DNA from: Egicoccus sp. AB-alg6-2
GTDB taxonomy: Bacteria; Actinomycetota; Nitriliruptoria; Nitriliruptorales; Nitriliruptoraceae
Reading direction: 5' to 3'
DNA: 64,000 nt
Assembly (NCBI RefSeq): GCF_041821025.1
Contig: NZ_JBGUAY010000001.1
Location: 434,001 to 498,000, forward strand
The notes under the pieces are model-generated. The model ran no database searches and was not told the origin of the DNA. It was given only the letters and a program-made list of their open reading frames with translations. Below are positions 24,811-34,025 of this stretch, piece after piece (position 1 is the first letter of the stretch; every line of letters begins with the position of its first letter). A program made the position numbers and the translations under genes.

Positions 24811-24832
24811 CCCCACCGACGAAGGCGCCCAC

Positions 24833-25894
24833 GTGACCATCCCCTCCGAAGCCGGAACCGAGGGGACGTCTGCCGCCCCGCCGGTGATCGACGAGCAGGC
24901 CGCCATGTGGGCGGCATCCCTGGTCGCCCCCCGTCGCCGCGACGACGCCCACACGGTCCGCGACCTCCGCCACGAGATCCAGGCCGACGTACCGGACCTC
25001 GACGCGGCGGCACGCCGCTGGTCACAGCTCGGTCACGGCCTGCCCCCCACGCAGGCTCGCGTGGTGGGCCGGCTCGGCTGGGTCCGGATCAACGTGTCGA
25101 GCATGCGTGGCGCCTTCGCCCCGCTGCGCGAGAAGCTCTCGGGGAACCGGGCGCTGGCGTCGCGGGTCGTGGGGGTCCAGATCGGCGCCCTGTTCGGGTT
25201 GCTCTCGACGAAGGTGCTGGGGCAGTTCGTGCTGCCGCTCGGCGGTCCCGGCGGCGGCGAGTTGCTGGTGGTCGGGCCCAACGTGCTCGAACTCGCCGAG
25301 CGTCACGGCGACCTGGCCACCGACATCCGCCGCACCGTCGTCCTCCACGAGATCACGCACCGGTTGCAGTTCGACGGCAACCCATGGCTCGGCGAGCACC
25401 TGCGCGGGTTGGTCCAGCGCTATCTCGCCGACGCCCGCCTGGACCGCAACGCGGTCCGCGAGCTGGCACCGCGCCTGCCGCGCCTGATCGCCGAGGTGCG
25501 TGAGACCGGCACCATCGAGCCGCTGCTGTCGGCGGTGCTGACCGAGGAGCAGTCACGCATCGTCAGCCAGGCGCAGGGCCTGATGAGCCTGCTCGAGGGG
25601 CACGGCAACACCGCCATGTACGACGCCGCCGCCCAGGACCTCATCCGTGACCCCCAGGCCGTGCGCGACGCGCTGGCCGAGCGGCACGGCGACGTCACCT
25701 CCAAGCTGCTGTCGCTCGCCGGGATGGAGATGAAGCGGCGCCAGTACCGCGAGGGGGAGCAGTTCGTCCGTGGCGTGCTCGAGCTCGGGGGCGTCACCGC
25801 CCTCAACCATGCGTTCGCGGCGCCCGACCACCTGCCGCAGGCCGACGAGGTCGCCGACCCGGCGGGCTGGCTGGCGCGGGTACGGGCCGCCTGA
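24833..25894 (+). CDS. Zinc-dependent metalloprotease, DUF2342 / F420-associated family
   Basis: The 353-residue protein contains HEITH (172-176) in VLHEITHRLQFDGNPWL, the HExxH zinc motif, and the family body (MWAASLVAPRRRDD, VSSMRGAFAPLREKL, LLSTKVLGQFVLPLG, LSLAGMEMKRRQYREGEQFV). This matches the actinobacterial DUF2342 zincins that sit next to tilS and hpt, as Rv3626c does. Some annotations call the family F420 biosynthesis-associated, but no F420 gene is nearby. No signal peptide is seen, so it acts inside. GTG at 24833 has GAAGG eight bases upstream. Its stop directly abuts the tilS start. Confidence 0.87.
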   Translation: MTIPSEAGTEGTSAAPPVIDEQAAMWAASLVAPRRRDDAHTVRDLRHEIQADVPDLDAAARRWSQLGHGLPPTQARVVGRLGWVRINVSSMRGAFAPLREKLSGNRALASRVVGVQIGALFGLLSTKVLGQFVLPLGGPGGGELLVVGPNVLELAERHGDLATDIRRTVVLHEITHRLQFDGNPWLGEHLRGLVQRYLADARLDRNAVRELAPRLPRLIAEVRETGTIEPLLSAVLTEEQSRIVSQAQGLMSLLEGHGNTAMYDAAAQDLIRDPQAVRDALAERHGDVTSKLLSLAGMEMKRRQYREGEQFVRGVLELGGVTALNHAFAAPDHLPQADEVADPAGWLARVRAA

Positions 25895-27358
25895 GTGGAG
25901 CCACCGCTCGGCCCGCTGGCGCCCGGCCGGCCGCGTGACGTCCTCGTCGCGACGGTCCGGGCCGCCACCGCCACCGTCCCCGACGGCGCACGGGTGGTCA
26001 TCGGCGTCTCCGGCGGCGCCGACTCGACCGCGGTCGCCTACCTCGTCGCCGAGGCACGCCCGGACCTGACCCCGACCCTGGCGCACGTGCGACACGGGTT
26101 GCGGCCCGACGGTGAGGAGCAGGCTGCTCTGCGCACGCACGCCGGCTACCTCGGCCTGGAGCTGCGGCAGGTCGAGGTCGAGGTGACCGCCAGCGGACGC
26201 GGGCTCGAGGCTGCGGCCCGGGACGCCCGCTACGGGGCGCTGGCGTCGGTCGCGGCCGACGTCGGCGCGGCGTGGGTCGTGGTCGGCCACACCGCCGACG
26301 ACCAGGCCGAGACGGTGCTGCTGCGTGCCGCACGCGGCACGGGCGTCGACGGATTGGCAGCCATGTCGCAGGGCCGCGAGCTGCGTCCCGACCTGCACCT
26401 GCTGCGCCCGGCGTTGGGTCTGCGTCGCGCCGACCTGCGCGCGTTCCTCGTCGCCGAGGGGCTGCCCTGGGTCGAGGATCCGACCAACGTCGATCCGGCC
26501 ATGCGGCGCAACGTCGTGCGTCACGAGGTCCTGCCCTCCCTCGCGCGGGCGGGGGGTGACCCGGTGGGCGCCCTCGGACGCCTCGCCGACCTCGCGCGGG
26601 CCGACGCCGCCGCCCTGCACGCGCTGGCCGAGGGACATGCCGCCGAGCTGGTGGTGCGGACCGGCGCCGTCCGCAGCCTCCCGGACGCGGGACTGGACCG
26701 GTTGCCGATCGCACTCCGGCGCCGTGTCGTGCGACTCGTGCTCGCCGAACTGCTCGACCAGCCGGCTGGTGCCGCTGCCGTCGAGCGGGTGCTCGATCTC
26801 GCGCCCGGCGCGGCGGTGGACCTGCCGGGCGGCGTGCGGGCGACGGCCGGTGGGGGCTGGCGGACGGTCGGGCCACCCACCGCGCCCAGCGAGGCCGAGC
26901 AGACGCTGTCGGTCCCCGGCGGCGTCGACTGGCCGCCCACGTCCATGCGCATCACGTCCCTGACGCCCGGCGCTCCCGCTCCCGCCGCCACCGATCCGGG
27001 CCAGATCGCCTTCGCGCTCGCCGAGGCCTGGACCCCGCCGCGGGTGCGCATCCCCGGCCGGCTCGTGCCGCCCGGCGGTACGGCGGAGCGGATGTCGCTC
27101 GCCCTCGGCCCCGTGACCTCGGCGCTCGTGGTGCGTTCCCGTCGCCCGGGGGACCGGCTGCGAACGGCGGGCGGCACGCGGCGCCTGCAGGACGTGCTCG
27201 TCGACGCCGGACTGCCCCGTCCCGTGCGCGACCTGTGGCCGGTCGTGGCCGCCGGGGACCGCGTCGTGTGGGTTCCCGGCATCGCCGCGGACGTCGAGGT
27301 GGTGCGTGAGGGCCGCGCGGCCCCCCGGGCGCTGCTGCTGGTCCAACGGGACGATTAG
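25895..27358 (+). CDS. tilS: tRNA(Ile)-lysidine synthase
   Basis: The 487-residue enzyme adds lysine to C34 of the minor tRNA-Ile so that it reads AUA. The PP-loop ATP motif SGGADSTAVAYL (about 36-47) is intact, as is the family signature DPTNVDPAMRRNVVRHEVLPSL (about 199-220). The C-terminal region has the TilS-C part ending LQDVLVDAGLPRPVRDLWPVVAAGDRVVWVPG. GTG at 25895 starts the base after the metalloprotease stop, so coupling is likely. A ribosome site is weak here, consistent with re-initiation. hpt follows after 58 bp, the classic tilS-hpt-ftsH order. Confidence 0.94.
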   Translation: MEPPLGPLAPGRPRDVLVATVRAATATVPDGARVVIGVSGGADSTAVAYLVAEARPDLTPTLAHVRHGLRPDGEEQAALRTHAGYLGLELRQVEVEVTASGRGLEAAARDARYGALASVAADVGAAWVVVGHTADDQAETVLLRAARGTGVDGLAAMSQGRELRPDLHLLRPALGLRRADLRAFLVAEGLPWVEDPTNVDPAMRRNVVRHEVLPSLARAGGDPVGALGRLADLARADAAALHALAEGHAAELVVRTGAVRSLPDAGLDRLPIALRRRVVRLVLAELLDQPAGAAAVERVLDLAPGAAVDLPGGVRATAGGGWRTVGPPTAPSEAEQTLSVPGGVDWPPTSMRITSLTPGAPAPAATDPGQIAFALAEAWTPPRVRIPGRLVPPGGTAERMSLALGPVTSALVVRSRRPGDRLRTAGGTRRLQDVLVDAGLPRPVRDLWPVVAAGDRVVWVPGIAADVEVVREGRAAPRALLLVQRDD

Positions 27359-27416
27359 GATCCGCGACCCGGTTCCCCACCGCCTGCCGACGCCGCCGGG
27401 CGAAGGAAGTGCACCC

Positions 27417-27986
27417 ATGTCCGAGCTGGCCTCGATCCCGCCGACGTTCCGCGACGACGTCGAGTCGATCCTGATCCCCGAAGCCGAACTCGACGCGCGG
27501 CTGGCCGAGCTCGCCGCCGAGGTCGACCGCGACTACGCGGGCAAGGAACTCCTGCTGGTCGGGGTGCTCAAGGGCGCCATCTTCGTGATGGCCGACCTGG
27601 CGCGCTACCTCACGGTGCCGTCGGCGATGGACTTCATGGCCGTCTCCTCCTACGGCTCCTCGACCTCCTCGTCCGGCGTCGTGCGCATCCTCAAGGACCT
27701 CGACACCGAGATCGAGGGTCGTGACGTCCTCATCGTGGAGGACATCGTCGACTCGGGCCTCACCCTCGACTACCTCACCAAGAACCTGCGGTCGCGCCAA
27801 CCCGCCAGCGTCGAGATCCTGTCGCTGCTCACCAAGCCGAGCCGCCGCGAGGTGGACCTGCCGGTCAAGTACATCGGCTTCGAGGTCCCCGACGTGTTCG
27901 TCGTCGGTTACGGACTCGATTACGCCGAGCGGTACCGCTCCCTGCGCGACATCGTCACGCTCGCGCCCTCGGTGTACGGCGGCTGA
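27417..27986 (+). CDS. hpt: Hypoxanthine (guanine) phosphoribosyltransferase
   Basis: The 189-residue enzyme salvages hypoxanthine and guanine using PRPP. The PRPP motif is VLIVEDIVDSGLTL (about 102-115), with the hood LLVGVLKGAIFVMADLARYL and the C-terminal KYIGFEVPDVFVVGYGLDYAERYR. ATG at 27417 is preceded by GAAGGAAGTGCACCC. It is the last gene before a 228 bp gap that leads to ftsH, so transcription may be re-set there. Confidence 0.95.
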   Translation: MSELASIPPTFRDDVESILIPEAELDARLAELAAEVDRDYAGKELLLVGVLKGAIFVMADLARYLTVPSAMDFMAVSSYGSSTSSSGVVRILKDLDTEIEGRDVLIVEDIVDSGLTLDYLTKNLRSRQPASVEILSLLTKPSRREVDLPVKYIGFEVPDVFVVGYGLDYAERYRSLRDIVTLAPSVYGG

Positions 27987-28087
27987 CCCTCGTCCGGGTC
28001 TGCCGACGCTGCCGCCCGGTCCACCCGGGCCGATGACGACCCTGCCGGACCCCGGCGCAGGCCCGGGGAACCGGTCTGGGTCGGTGG

Positions 28088-28129
28088 TAGCATCGAACTC
28101 CCAGAAAGACGCCCCGTTCCGGGGGCGTC
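28088..28129 (+). promoter_or_regulatory. ftsH leader: possible -10 and GC hairpin
   Basis: TAGCAT at 28088-28093 could be a -10 for ftsH. Right after the expected start point lies a perfect 8-bp hairpin, GACGCCCC (28108-28115) with GGGGCGTC (28122-28129), loop six bases. The remaining leader to the GTG at 28215 is about 85 bases. The hairpin has no T-tract. A role in mRNA stability or folding control is possible. Confidence 0.38.
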
Positions 28130-28214
28130 GGCGAGTGTTCGTCCGCGCGCGTCCGTGGGCCCCAATCGGGCGTGATCCGCACGCTGCCCGCCGCGTCGGA
28201 CAGGTGGAGGAAAC

Positions 28215-30230
28215 GTGAAGCCAGGCCAGCGCCTTCTCCGCGGCCCCCTGCCCTGGGTCCTCGCCCTCGCTGCCGCCCTGTGGCTCGGTGTCAGCTTCGT
28301 GCAGGGGCAGGCCGCTCCGGACGAGCTGACCTGGACCGAGTTCGCCCAGGCGGTCGAGAACGGCGAACTGCAGGGACAGGACGTCGAGACCACGGTCGTG
28401 GGCAATCGTTCGGACCTCATCGAGGGCGAGCGTCGCACCGGCGGCGACACCGAGGCCTTCAGCGTCCACTACAGCCCCGAGATCAACCGCGACCAGCTCG
28501 CGAACTGGGTCGAGCAGGGCATGATCGGCTCGGTCGAGTTCGATCCCGAACAGCCGGGCGCGCTGACCTCGATCCTGGCGACCGTCCTGCCGTTCATGCT
28601 GATCCTGGTCGTGTTCTTCCTGCTCATGCAGAACATGCAGGGCGGCGGCGGCCGGGTGATGCAGTTCGGCAAGTCCAAGGCCAAGATGGTCTCCAAGGAC
28701 GCGCCGAAGGTCACGTTCAGCGACGTCGCCGGCGCCGACTCCGCCATCGAGGAACTGCGCGAGATCAAGGAGTTCCTCGAGAACCCGACCAAGTTCCAGC
28801 AGATGGGCGCCAAGATCCCCAAGGGCGTGTTGCTGTTCGGGCCTCCGGGAACGGGTAAGACGCTGCTCGCGCGCGCGGTCGCGGGCGAGGCCGGGGTTCC
28901 GTTCTTCTCCATCTCCGGGTCCGACTTCGTCGAGATGTTCGTCGGTGTCGGTGCCTCGCGTGTCCGCGACCTGTTCGAGCAGGCAAAGGCCAACGCCCCG
29001 GCGATCATCTTCATGGACGAGATCGACGCCGTCGGCCGCCACCGCGGTGCCGGCATGGGTGGCGGGCACGACGAACGCGAGCAGACCCTCAACCAGCTGC
29101 TGGTCGAGATGGACGGCTTCGACGTCCGCAGCTCGGTCATCCTGATCGCCGCCACCAACCGGCCCGACATCCTCGACCCGGCGCTGCTGCGCCCGGGTCG
29201 TTTCGACCGCCAGATCGTGGTGGACCGACCCGACCTGATCGGTCGCGAGGCGATCCTGAAGGTGCACGCCCGCGGCAAGCCGCTGGCCGGTGACGTCGAC
29301 CTGTCCGTGCTCGCCCGGCAGACCCCCGGGTTCACCGGCGCCGACCTGGCCAACCTGATCAACGAGGCCGCCCTGCTGGCCGCCCGGTTCGGCAAGAAGG
29401 AGATCGGCCACGCCGAACTCGAGGAGTCGATCGAGCGCGTCATCGCCGGTCCGGAGCGCAAGACCCGCCTCATGGGCGAGGGCGAGAAGCGCACCGTCGC
29501 CTACCACGAGGCCGGCCACGCGATCGTCGGTCACGCGTTGCCCAACGCGGACCCGGTGCACAAGATCACCATCATCCCGCGCGGGCAGGCGCTGGGCTTC
29601 ACGATGCAGCTGCCCACCGAGGACAAGTACCTCATCTCGCGCAGCGAGCTCATCGACCGCCTCGCCGTCATGCTCGGTGGGCGCGTCGCCGAGGAGATCA
29701 AGATCGGTGACATCACCACCGGTGCCGGCGACGACATCCGCAAGGCCACCGCGACCGCCAAGGAGATGGTGACCCAGTACGGCATGAGCTCGAAGCTGGG
29801 ACCGATCACGCTGGGGCAGCGGGACTCGCAGCCGTTCCTCGGCAAGGAGTTCGGCCACGCCCCTGACTACTCCGGTCAGGTCGCCTACCAGATCGACCAG
29901 GAGGTGCGGCAGCTGCTGGACGAGGCGCACGACGAGGCGCTCGAGATCCTGGTCGAGAACGACGACGTCCTCGAGCACCTGGCCACGAAGCTGCTCGAGG
30001 TCGAGACCGTGGACGGCGACCTGCTCGCCGAGGTGTTCGCCCCCATCGACAAGCGGCCCAGCCGTGCGCTCGAGGCTCCCGAGGCCCACGACCCGGCCGA
30101 CGTCATCCGCAAGCTGCGCCGGCTGACCAACGGCTCCAGCAACGGGCACGGCAGCGGCAACGGACACGGCCCCCAGGGCGCCCTCGGTGCCGGCACGGGA
30201 GCCAGCGGCGGCGAGCACGACGAGTCGTGA
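28215..30230 (+). CDS. ftsH: ATP-dependent zinc metalloprotease FtsH
   Basis: The 671-residue membrane protease degrades misfolded membrane and regulatory proteins. Two membrane helices (about 10-29 and 116-138) flank an outside loop; the AAA+ core has Walker A GPPGTGKT (about 209-216), Walker [11 protein letters not shown], and the second-region homology; the protease zinc site is HEAGH (431-435). The tail (after about 615) is His/Gly/Ser-rich ([16 protein letters not shown]), a feature seen in some actinobacterial FtsH. GTG at 28215 has GGAGGAAAC right upstream, one of the best ribosome sites in the window. Its stop overlaps the folE start. Confidence 0.97.
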   Translation: MKPGQRLLRGPLPWVLALAAALWLGVSFVQGQAAPDELTWTEFAQAVENGELQGQDVETTVVGNRSDLIEGERRTGGDTEAFSVHYSPEINRDQLANWVEQGMIGSVEFDPEQPGALTSILATVLPFMLILVVFFLLMQNMQGGGGRVMQFGKSKAKMVSKDAPKVTFSDVAGADSAIEELREIKEFLENPTKFQQMGAKIPKGVLLFGPPGTGKTLLARAVAGEAGVPFFSISGSDFVEMFVGVGASRVRDLFEQAKANAPAIIFMDEIDAVGRHRGAGMGGGHDEREQTLNQLLVEMDGFDVRSSVILIAATNRPDILDPALLRPGRFDRQIVVDRPDLIGREAILKVHARGKPLAGDVDLSVLARQTPGFTGADLANLINEAALLAARFGKKEIGHAELEESIERVIAGPERKTRLMGEGEKRTVAYHEAGHAIVGHALPNADPVHKITIIPRGQALGFTMQLPTEDKYLISRSELIDRLAVMLGGRVAEEIKIGDITTGAGDDIRKATATAKEMVTQYGMSSKLGPITLGQRDSQPFLGKEFGHAPDYSGQVAYQIDQEVRQLLDEAHDEALEILVENDDVLEHLATKLLEVETVDGDLLAEVFAPIDKRPSRALEAPEAHDPADVIRKLRRLTNGSSNGHGSGNGHGPQGALGAGTGASGGEHDES

Positions 30231-30889
30231 GCCAACTGCCTCCCCAGATCGAGCCCGAGGAGGACGCCAGCACGGTCGCCGACCTGCCGGGCGTCAGGCC
30301 GCGACAGGCGTTCGACCACGACAAGATCCAGCGCGCCGTCCGGATGCTGTTCGAGGCGATCGGCGAGGACCCCGACCGTCCCGGCATCGTCGACACGCCG
30401 GCCCGGGTCGCGCGTGAGTACGACGAGATCTTCGCCGGCCTGTTGGTCGAGGACCCGGCCGCGGTGCTGTCGGTCGTCTTCGACGAGAGCCACGACGAGC
30501 TCGTGCTCATGCGCGACATCCCGTTCCACAGCCAGTGCGAACACCACCTGGTGCCCTTCGTCGGTCACGCGCACGTCGGCTACCTGCCCAACACCAGCGG
30601 GCAGGTCACCGGGTTGTCGAAGCTGGCGCGCCTGGTCGACGTGTGTGCGAAACGACCGGGACTGCAGGAACGCATGACGACGATGATCGCCGACGCGCTC
30701 GAGCGGGCGCTCGAACCACGTGGCGTGATCGTGGTCATCGAAGCCCGGCACTTCTGCATGGAGATGCGCGGCGTGCGCAAGCCGGGCGCCGAGACCGTCA
30801 CCTCGACCGTTCGGGGCATCTTCCGCGAGGACCCGCGCACGCGTGCCGAGGCGCTGTCGTTGCTGCGTGGCGACCCGCGGCGCCACTGA
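30227..30889 (+). CDS. folE: GTP cyclohydrolase I
   Basis: The 220-residue enzyme converts GTP to dihydroneopterin triphosphate, the first step of folate synthesis. The zinc and active-site motif [10 protein letters not shown] (about 102-111), [10 protein letters not shown] and the second Cys [17 protein letters not shown] are conserved. An N-terminal stretch of about 25 residues is acidic and poorly conserved. GTG at 30227 overlaps the ftsH stop (GTGA); ftsH-folE is the usual actinobacterial order. The remaining folate genes follow after 117 bp. Confidence 0.95.
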   Translation: MSQLPPQIEPEEDASTVADLPGVRPRQAFDHDKIQRAVRMLFEAIGEDPDRPGIVDTPARVAREYDEIFAGLLVEDPAAVLSVVFDESHDELVLMRDIPFHSQCEHHLVPFVGHAHVGYLPNTSGQVTGLSKLARLVDVCAKRPGLQERMTTMIADALERALEPRGVIVVIEARHFCMEMRGVRKPGAETVTSTVRGIFREDPRTRAEALSLLRGDPRRH

Positions 30890-30935
30890 CGGTCGGGCGG
30901 TGGCCGGCGTTGGCGGCCCCGAAGTGACCGTGCCG

Positions 30936-30941
30936 TAGGCT
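30936..30941 (+). promoter_or_regulatory. Possible -10 element for the folP-lysS block
   Basis: TAGGCT lies 66 bases before the folP start in the gap after folE. TAGGCT occurs at similar sites before the DtxR-type and FKBP genes too. No -35 is seen. Confidence 0.33.
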
Positions 30942-31006
30942 CTCCGCTCGGTGTGGTGGCCGGCGGACGGCCGCCGTCACGGGCACCGGGACGACAGGCG
31001 AGGCAA

Positions 31007-32143
31007 GTGATCGACGCTCCGCTCACCCGCGTGGAGGAGGCCAGGCTCGTGCCCGCCGGGGGACCTGCCCGGCTGGCGCTGTCGCGCCTGCCACGCGCCG
31101 GCGAGATCGCCGACGCTGCCGCTGCCGCCCGCGGCGTCTCGGCGTGGGTCGACGGCCGCCTCGTGGTGACCGCCGTGCCCTCGCGGCTGATCGACGCGGC
31201 CGGCCGGGTCGGGGGCCGCGAACTGGCCGACCTCGTCGCCGGCAGCGTCGAGCCGGCCGTCGAGGCGTGGCTGGGCACCGCGCCCGACCTGCCACTTCCG
31301 GGCCGCGCCGTGCTCCCGACCGCGACGCGGCCGGTCGTCATGGGCATCGTCAACGTCACGCCGGACTCGTTCGCCGACGGCGGCGCCCACTACGCGCCCG
31401 ACGACCACCCCGGCGCCGCGCTGCGTCACGGTCGCGCCCTGCTCGAGGCCGGTGCCGACGTGCTCGACGTCGGCGGCGAGTCCACGCGCCCGGGTGCGGA
31501 CCCGATCGACGTCGACGAGGAACTGCGCCGGGTCATCCCGGTCGTCGAGGCACTGGCGGAGGAGGGCGCCGTCGTCTCGATCGACACGACCAAGGCGCGG
31601 GTGGCCCGCGAGGCGGTCGCCGCCGGCGCCGCCATCGTCAACGACGTGTCGGCGGGCGGGGTGGACGACGAGCTCGTGCCGACGGTCGCCGAGCTCGGCG
31701 TCGCCTACGTGCTGATGCACCGCCGCGGTACGCCACGGACGATGCAGGACCAGGCCGAGTACACCGACGTGGTCGGCGAGGTGTTCGACTTCCTGGCCGA
31801 CCGACTCGACCACATCCAGGCGGCGGGCGTCGGCCGCGAACTGGTCGTGGTCGATCCGGGTATCGGCTTCGCGAAGACCGCCGAACACAACCTCGTGCTG
31901 CTGCGCCGACTGCGTGAGTTCACCTCACTGGGGCGGCCGGTGTTGATCGGCACGTCGCGCAAGGCTTTCCTCGGACGGGTGACCGGTGCCACCTCGACCG
32001 ACGACCGTGTCGTCGCATCCGTCACCTCCGCCGCGCTGGCCGTCCGCAGCGGCGCCCGCATCGTGCGTGTGCACGACGTCGCCGAGACCGTGCAGGCCCT
32101 CGCCGTCGCCCACGCGATCGCGACGGCCGGCGACGAGGCCTAG
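31007..32143 (+). CDS. folP: Dihydropteroate synthase with extra N-terminal domain
   Basis: The core (about 108-378) is a complete DHPS, the sulfonamide target joining pterin and p-aminobenzoate: RPVVMGIVNVTPDSFADGG, DVGGESTRPGA, VNDVSAGG, VDPGIGFAKT and GTSRKAFLG are intact. Ahead of it are about 105 residues not found in the usual 270-residue enzyme (LSRLPRAGEIADAAAAARGV, VTAVPSRLIDAAGRVGGREL). They resemble the N-terminal domain of long DHPS proteins in some Firmicutes, which I recall as a roughly 390-residue form; this match is only by pattern. GTG at 31007 follows GGCGAGG and the region keeps actinobacterial codon use, so the extension is probably translated. Confidence 0.92.
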   Translation: MIDAPLTRVEEARLVPAGGPARLALSRLPRAGEIADAAAAARGVSAWVDGRLVVTAVPSRLIDAAGRVGGRELADLVAGSVEPAVEAWLGTAPDLPLPGRAVLPTATRPVVMGIVNVTPDSFADGGAHYAPDDHPGAALRHGRALLEAGADVLDVGGESTRPGADPIDVDEELRRVIPVVEALAEEGAVVSIDTTKARVAREAVAAGAAIVNDVSAGGVDDELVPTVAELGVAYVLMHRRGTPRTMQDQAEYTDVVGEVFDFLADRLDHIQAAGVGRELVVVDPGIGFAKTAEHNLVLLRRLREFTSLGRPVLIGTSRKAFLGRVTGATSTDDRVVASVTSAALAVRSGARIVRVHDVAETVQALAVAHAIATAGDEA

Positions 32144-32152
32144 GAGCGCCCG

Positions 32153-32530
32153 GTGGACCGCATCTCCGTGACCGGCATCGAGGTCTTCGGGCGCCACGGC
32201 GTGCTGCCCCATGAGCGCGAGATCGGGCAACGGTTCGTCGTCGACGTCGTGCTCGAACTCGACCTGTCGCCGGCGGCCGCATCCGACGACCTCGCCGACA
32301 CGGTCCACTACGGCGATCTCGCCGCGGACGTCGCCGGAATCGCGTCGGGGCAGCCGGTGCAGTTGATCGAGGCGCTCGCCGGGCGCATCGCCGATCGCTG
32401 CCTGCAGGCACCGATGGTGCACGCCGCCGAGGTGACCGTGCACAAACCGGCCGCGCCGCTGCCGGTCGTCGCCAGCGAGGTGGCCGTCACGCTGCGCCGC
32501 GAGCGAGCCGACGGAAGCTCCGTCGCGTGA
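32153..32530 (+). CDS. folB: Dihydroneopterin aldolase
   Basis: The 125-residue protein has the aldolase signature FGRHGVLPHEREIGQRFVVDVVLELDL near its N terminus, with HYGDLAADV and LIEALAGRIAD (catalytic Lys and Glu region EVTVHKP). It splits dihydroneopterin to 6-hydroxymethyl-dihydropterin. GTG at 32153 has TAGGAG from the folP stop as ribosome site, 10 bp after folP. The stop overlaps folK. Confidence 0.93.
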   Translation: MDRISVTGIEVFGRHGVLPHEREIGQRFVVDVVLELDLSPAAASDDLADTVHYGDLAADVAGIASGQPVQLIEALAGRIADRCLQAPMVHAAEVTVHKPAAPLPVVASEVAVTLRRERADGSSVA

Positions 32531-33156
32531 GCAGCGAGCAGGTCATGCTGGGCCTCGGTGCCAACGTCGGCGACCGGCTCGAGACGCTCGCCGCAGCCGT
32601 GCATGCCATCGACGACCTCGACGGCGTCGCGGTCCAGGACGTCTCGGCGGTCTACGAGACGCCGCCGTGGCCGCCCGCCGACGACCCGCGCGCGGTGACC
32701 CAGGAGGCGTACTACAACCTCGTGGTGAAGGCGGTCACCAACCTCGAACCCCCGCAGCTGCTCGAGGAGACCCAGCTGCTCGAGCGGGCTTTCGGCCGGG
32801 ACCGTGACCGCGAGGTCCGCTGGGGGCCACGCACGCTGGACATCGACCTGCTGCTGTTCGGCGACCGCGAATACGACAGCGACACCCTCACCCTCCCGCA
32901 TCCCCGCCTGGCCGAGCGCGCCTTCGTGCTCGTCCCCCTCCTCGAGATCATGCCGGGTGGTGCGCTGCCCGACGGCCGCCGGCTGACGCACCTGTTGGCG
33001 GCGCTCGCGCCGATCGAGGGCATCGAACCGGTGGTCAGGCTCGAGGACCTCCCGGGTCGGCGCTTCGAACGGCCGACCGGACCGTCGGCCCCACCCGCCT
33101 CGTTCTCCCGGCCGGAGTTCGGCGCCCCGGCGGACGACCCGGGACGGCAGGGGTGA
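32527..33156 (+). CDS. folK: HPPK, 2-amino-4-hydroxy-6-hydroxymethyldihydropteridine pyrophosphokinase
   Basis: The enzyme moves pyrophosphate from ATP to the pterin made by FolB, feeding FolP. Motifs LGLGANVGDRLETL, ERAFGRDRDREVRWGPRTLDIDLLLFG and LTLPHPRLAERAFVLVPLLEI are all present. The last 45 residues are a Pro/Arg-rich tail absent from typical HPPKs. Length is 209 residues. GTG at 32527 overlaps folB; its own stop overlaps the DUF2520 gene. folP, folB and folK thus form one tight unit. Confidence 0.95.
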   Translation: MSSEQVMLGLGANVGDRLETLAAAVHAIDDLDGVAVQDVSAVYETPPWPPADDPRAVTQEAYYNLVVKAVTNLEPPQLLEETQLLERAFGRDRDREVRWGPRTLDIDLLLFGDREYDSDTLTLPHPRLAERAFVLVPLLEIMPGGALPDGRRLTHLLAALAPIEGIEPVVRLEDLPGRRFERPTGPSAPPASFSRPEFGAPADDPGRQG

Positions 33157-34025
33157 GGTACCGCACCGCGATCATCGGCCCGGGCCGCCTCGGCACCCTG
33201 CTCGCCGTCGCCTGCAGCCGAGCCGGCCATCGCGTCGTCGGTGTCGCCGGCGGCAGCGAGTCCTCGCGCGCCGGCCTGGCCGACTCGGTCGCCGGTGTAC
33301 GGACCCACGACACGCCGGGCGAGGCCGTCGTCGGCGCCGACCTCGTGCTGCTCGCGGTCCCCGACGACGCGATCGTCCCGGTCGTCCGGGACCTGGCTCG
33401 CGCGGACGCCCTGCATTCGGGCCACCGTCTCGTCCACGTCGCCGGATCCGTCGGGCTGGGCGCCCTCGACCTCGCCCGGCGTGCCGGTGCGTCGGTCGCG
33501 GCCTGTCACCCGGCGATGACCGTTCCCGACGGTGCCCGCGATCCCGACCTGCTGGTGGGCACCGCCTGGGCGGTGACCGCGGCCGGTGACGACCGGACGT
33601 GGGCGCACGCGCTGGTCCGCGACCTCGGCGGGGACCCCGTCGACGTTCCCGAGTCGGCGCGGGTGCTCTACCACGCCGGGCTGACGCTGGGGGCCAACGC
33701 CGTGGGCGCCGCGGTGGCCGCCGCCCGCCAGGCGCTGCTGGGCGCCGGTCTCCGCGAGCCGGAGCGGTTCCTGGGCCCGCTGGTCGCCGCGAGCGTCGCC
33801 AACGTGCTCCGCGACGGCGCCACCGCGCTGACCGGCCCGGTGGTGCGTGGCGACGTCGGCACGGTGGAGCGCCACCTGCGGGCGCTGACCGACGACCTGC
33901 CCCACCTCGCCGACGCCTACCGCGCCCTGACCGAGGCCGTGCTCGCGCAGGCGGGACCCTCGCTCGACGACCCGACCGTGCGCCGTCTGCGCGCGGCCAT
34001 CGCGGAGCAACCATGCAACGGTTGA
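33153..34025 (+). CDS. Rossmann-like / DUF2520 protein (Rv3603c type)
   Basis: The 290-residue protein has an NAD(P)-binding start, YRTAIIGPGRLGTLLAVACSRAGHRVVGVAGG (GxGxxG type, about 7-14), and a C-terminal helical DUF2520 domain (SARVLYHAGLTLGANAVGAAVAAARQALLGAG). The family is related to 6-phosphogluconate and ketopantoate-type dehydrogenases and is regularly found just before panC. A role as a reductase in pantothenate synthesis has been suggested by context only. GTG at 33153 overlaps folK; the panC ATG is 13 bp inside its end, so translation is coupled. Confidence 0.88.
   Translation: MRYRTAIIGPGRLGTLLAVACSRAGHRVVGVAGGSESSRAGLADSVAGVRTHDTPGEAVVGADLVLLAVPDDAIVPVVRDLARADALHSGHRLVHVAGSVGLGALDLARRAGASVAACHPAMTVPDGARDPDLLVGTAWAVTAAGDDRTWAHALVRDLGGDPVDVPESARVLYHAGLTLGANAVGAAVAAARQALLGAGLREPERFLGPLVAASVANVLRDGATALTGPVVRGDVGTVERHLRALTDDLPHLADAYRALTEAVLAQAGPSLDDPTVRRLRAAIAEQPCNG

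Noticed and set aside
26952-30218. 1088-residue minus-strand frame over tilS, hpt and ftsH
   Set aside because: It is antisense to complete conserved genes, has no recognisable domain and low-complexity wording typical of antisense GC-rich frames.
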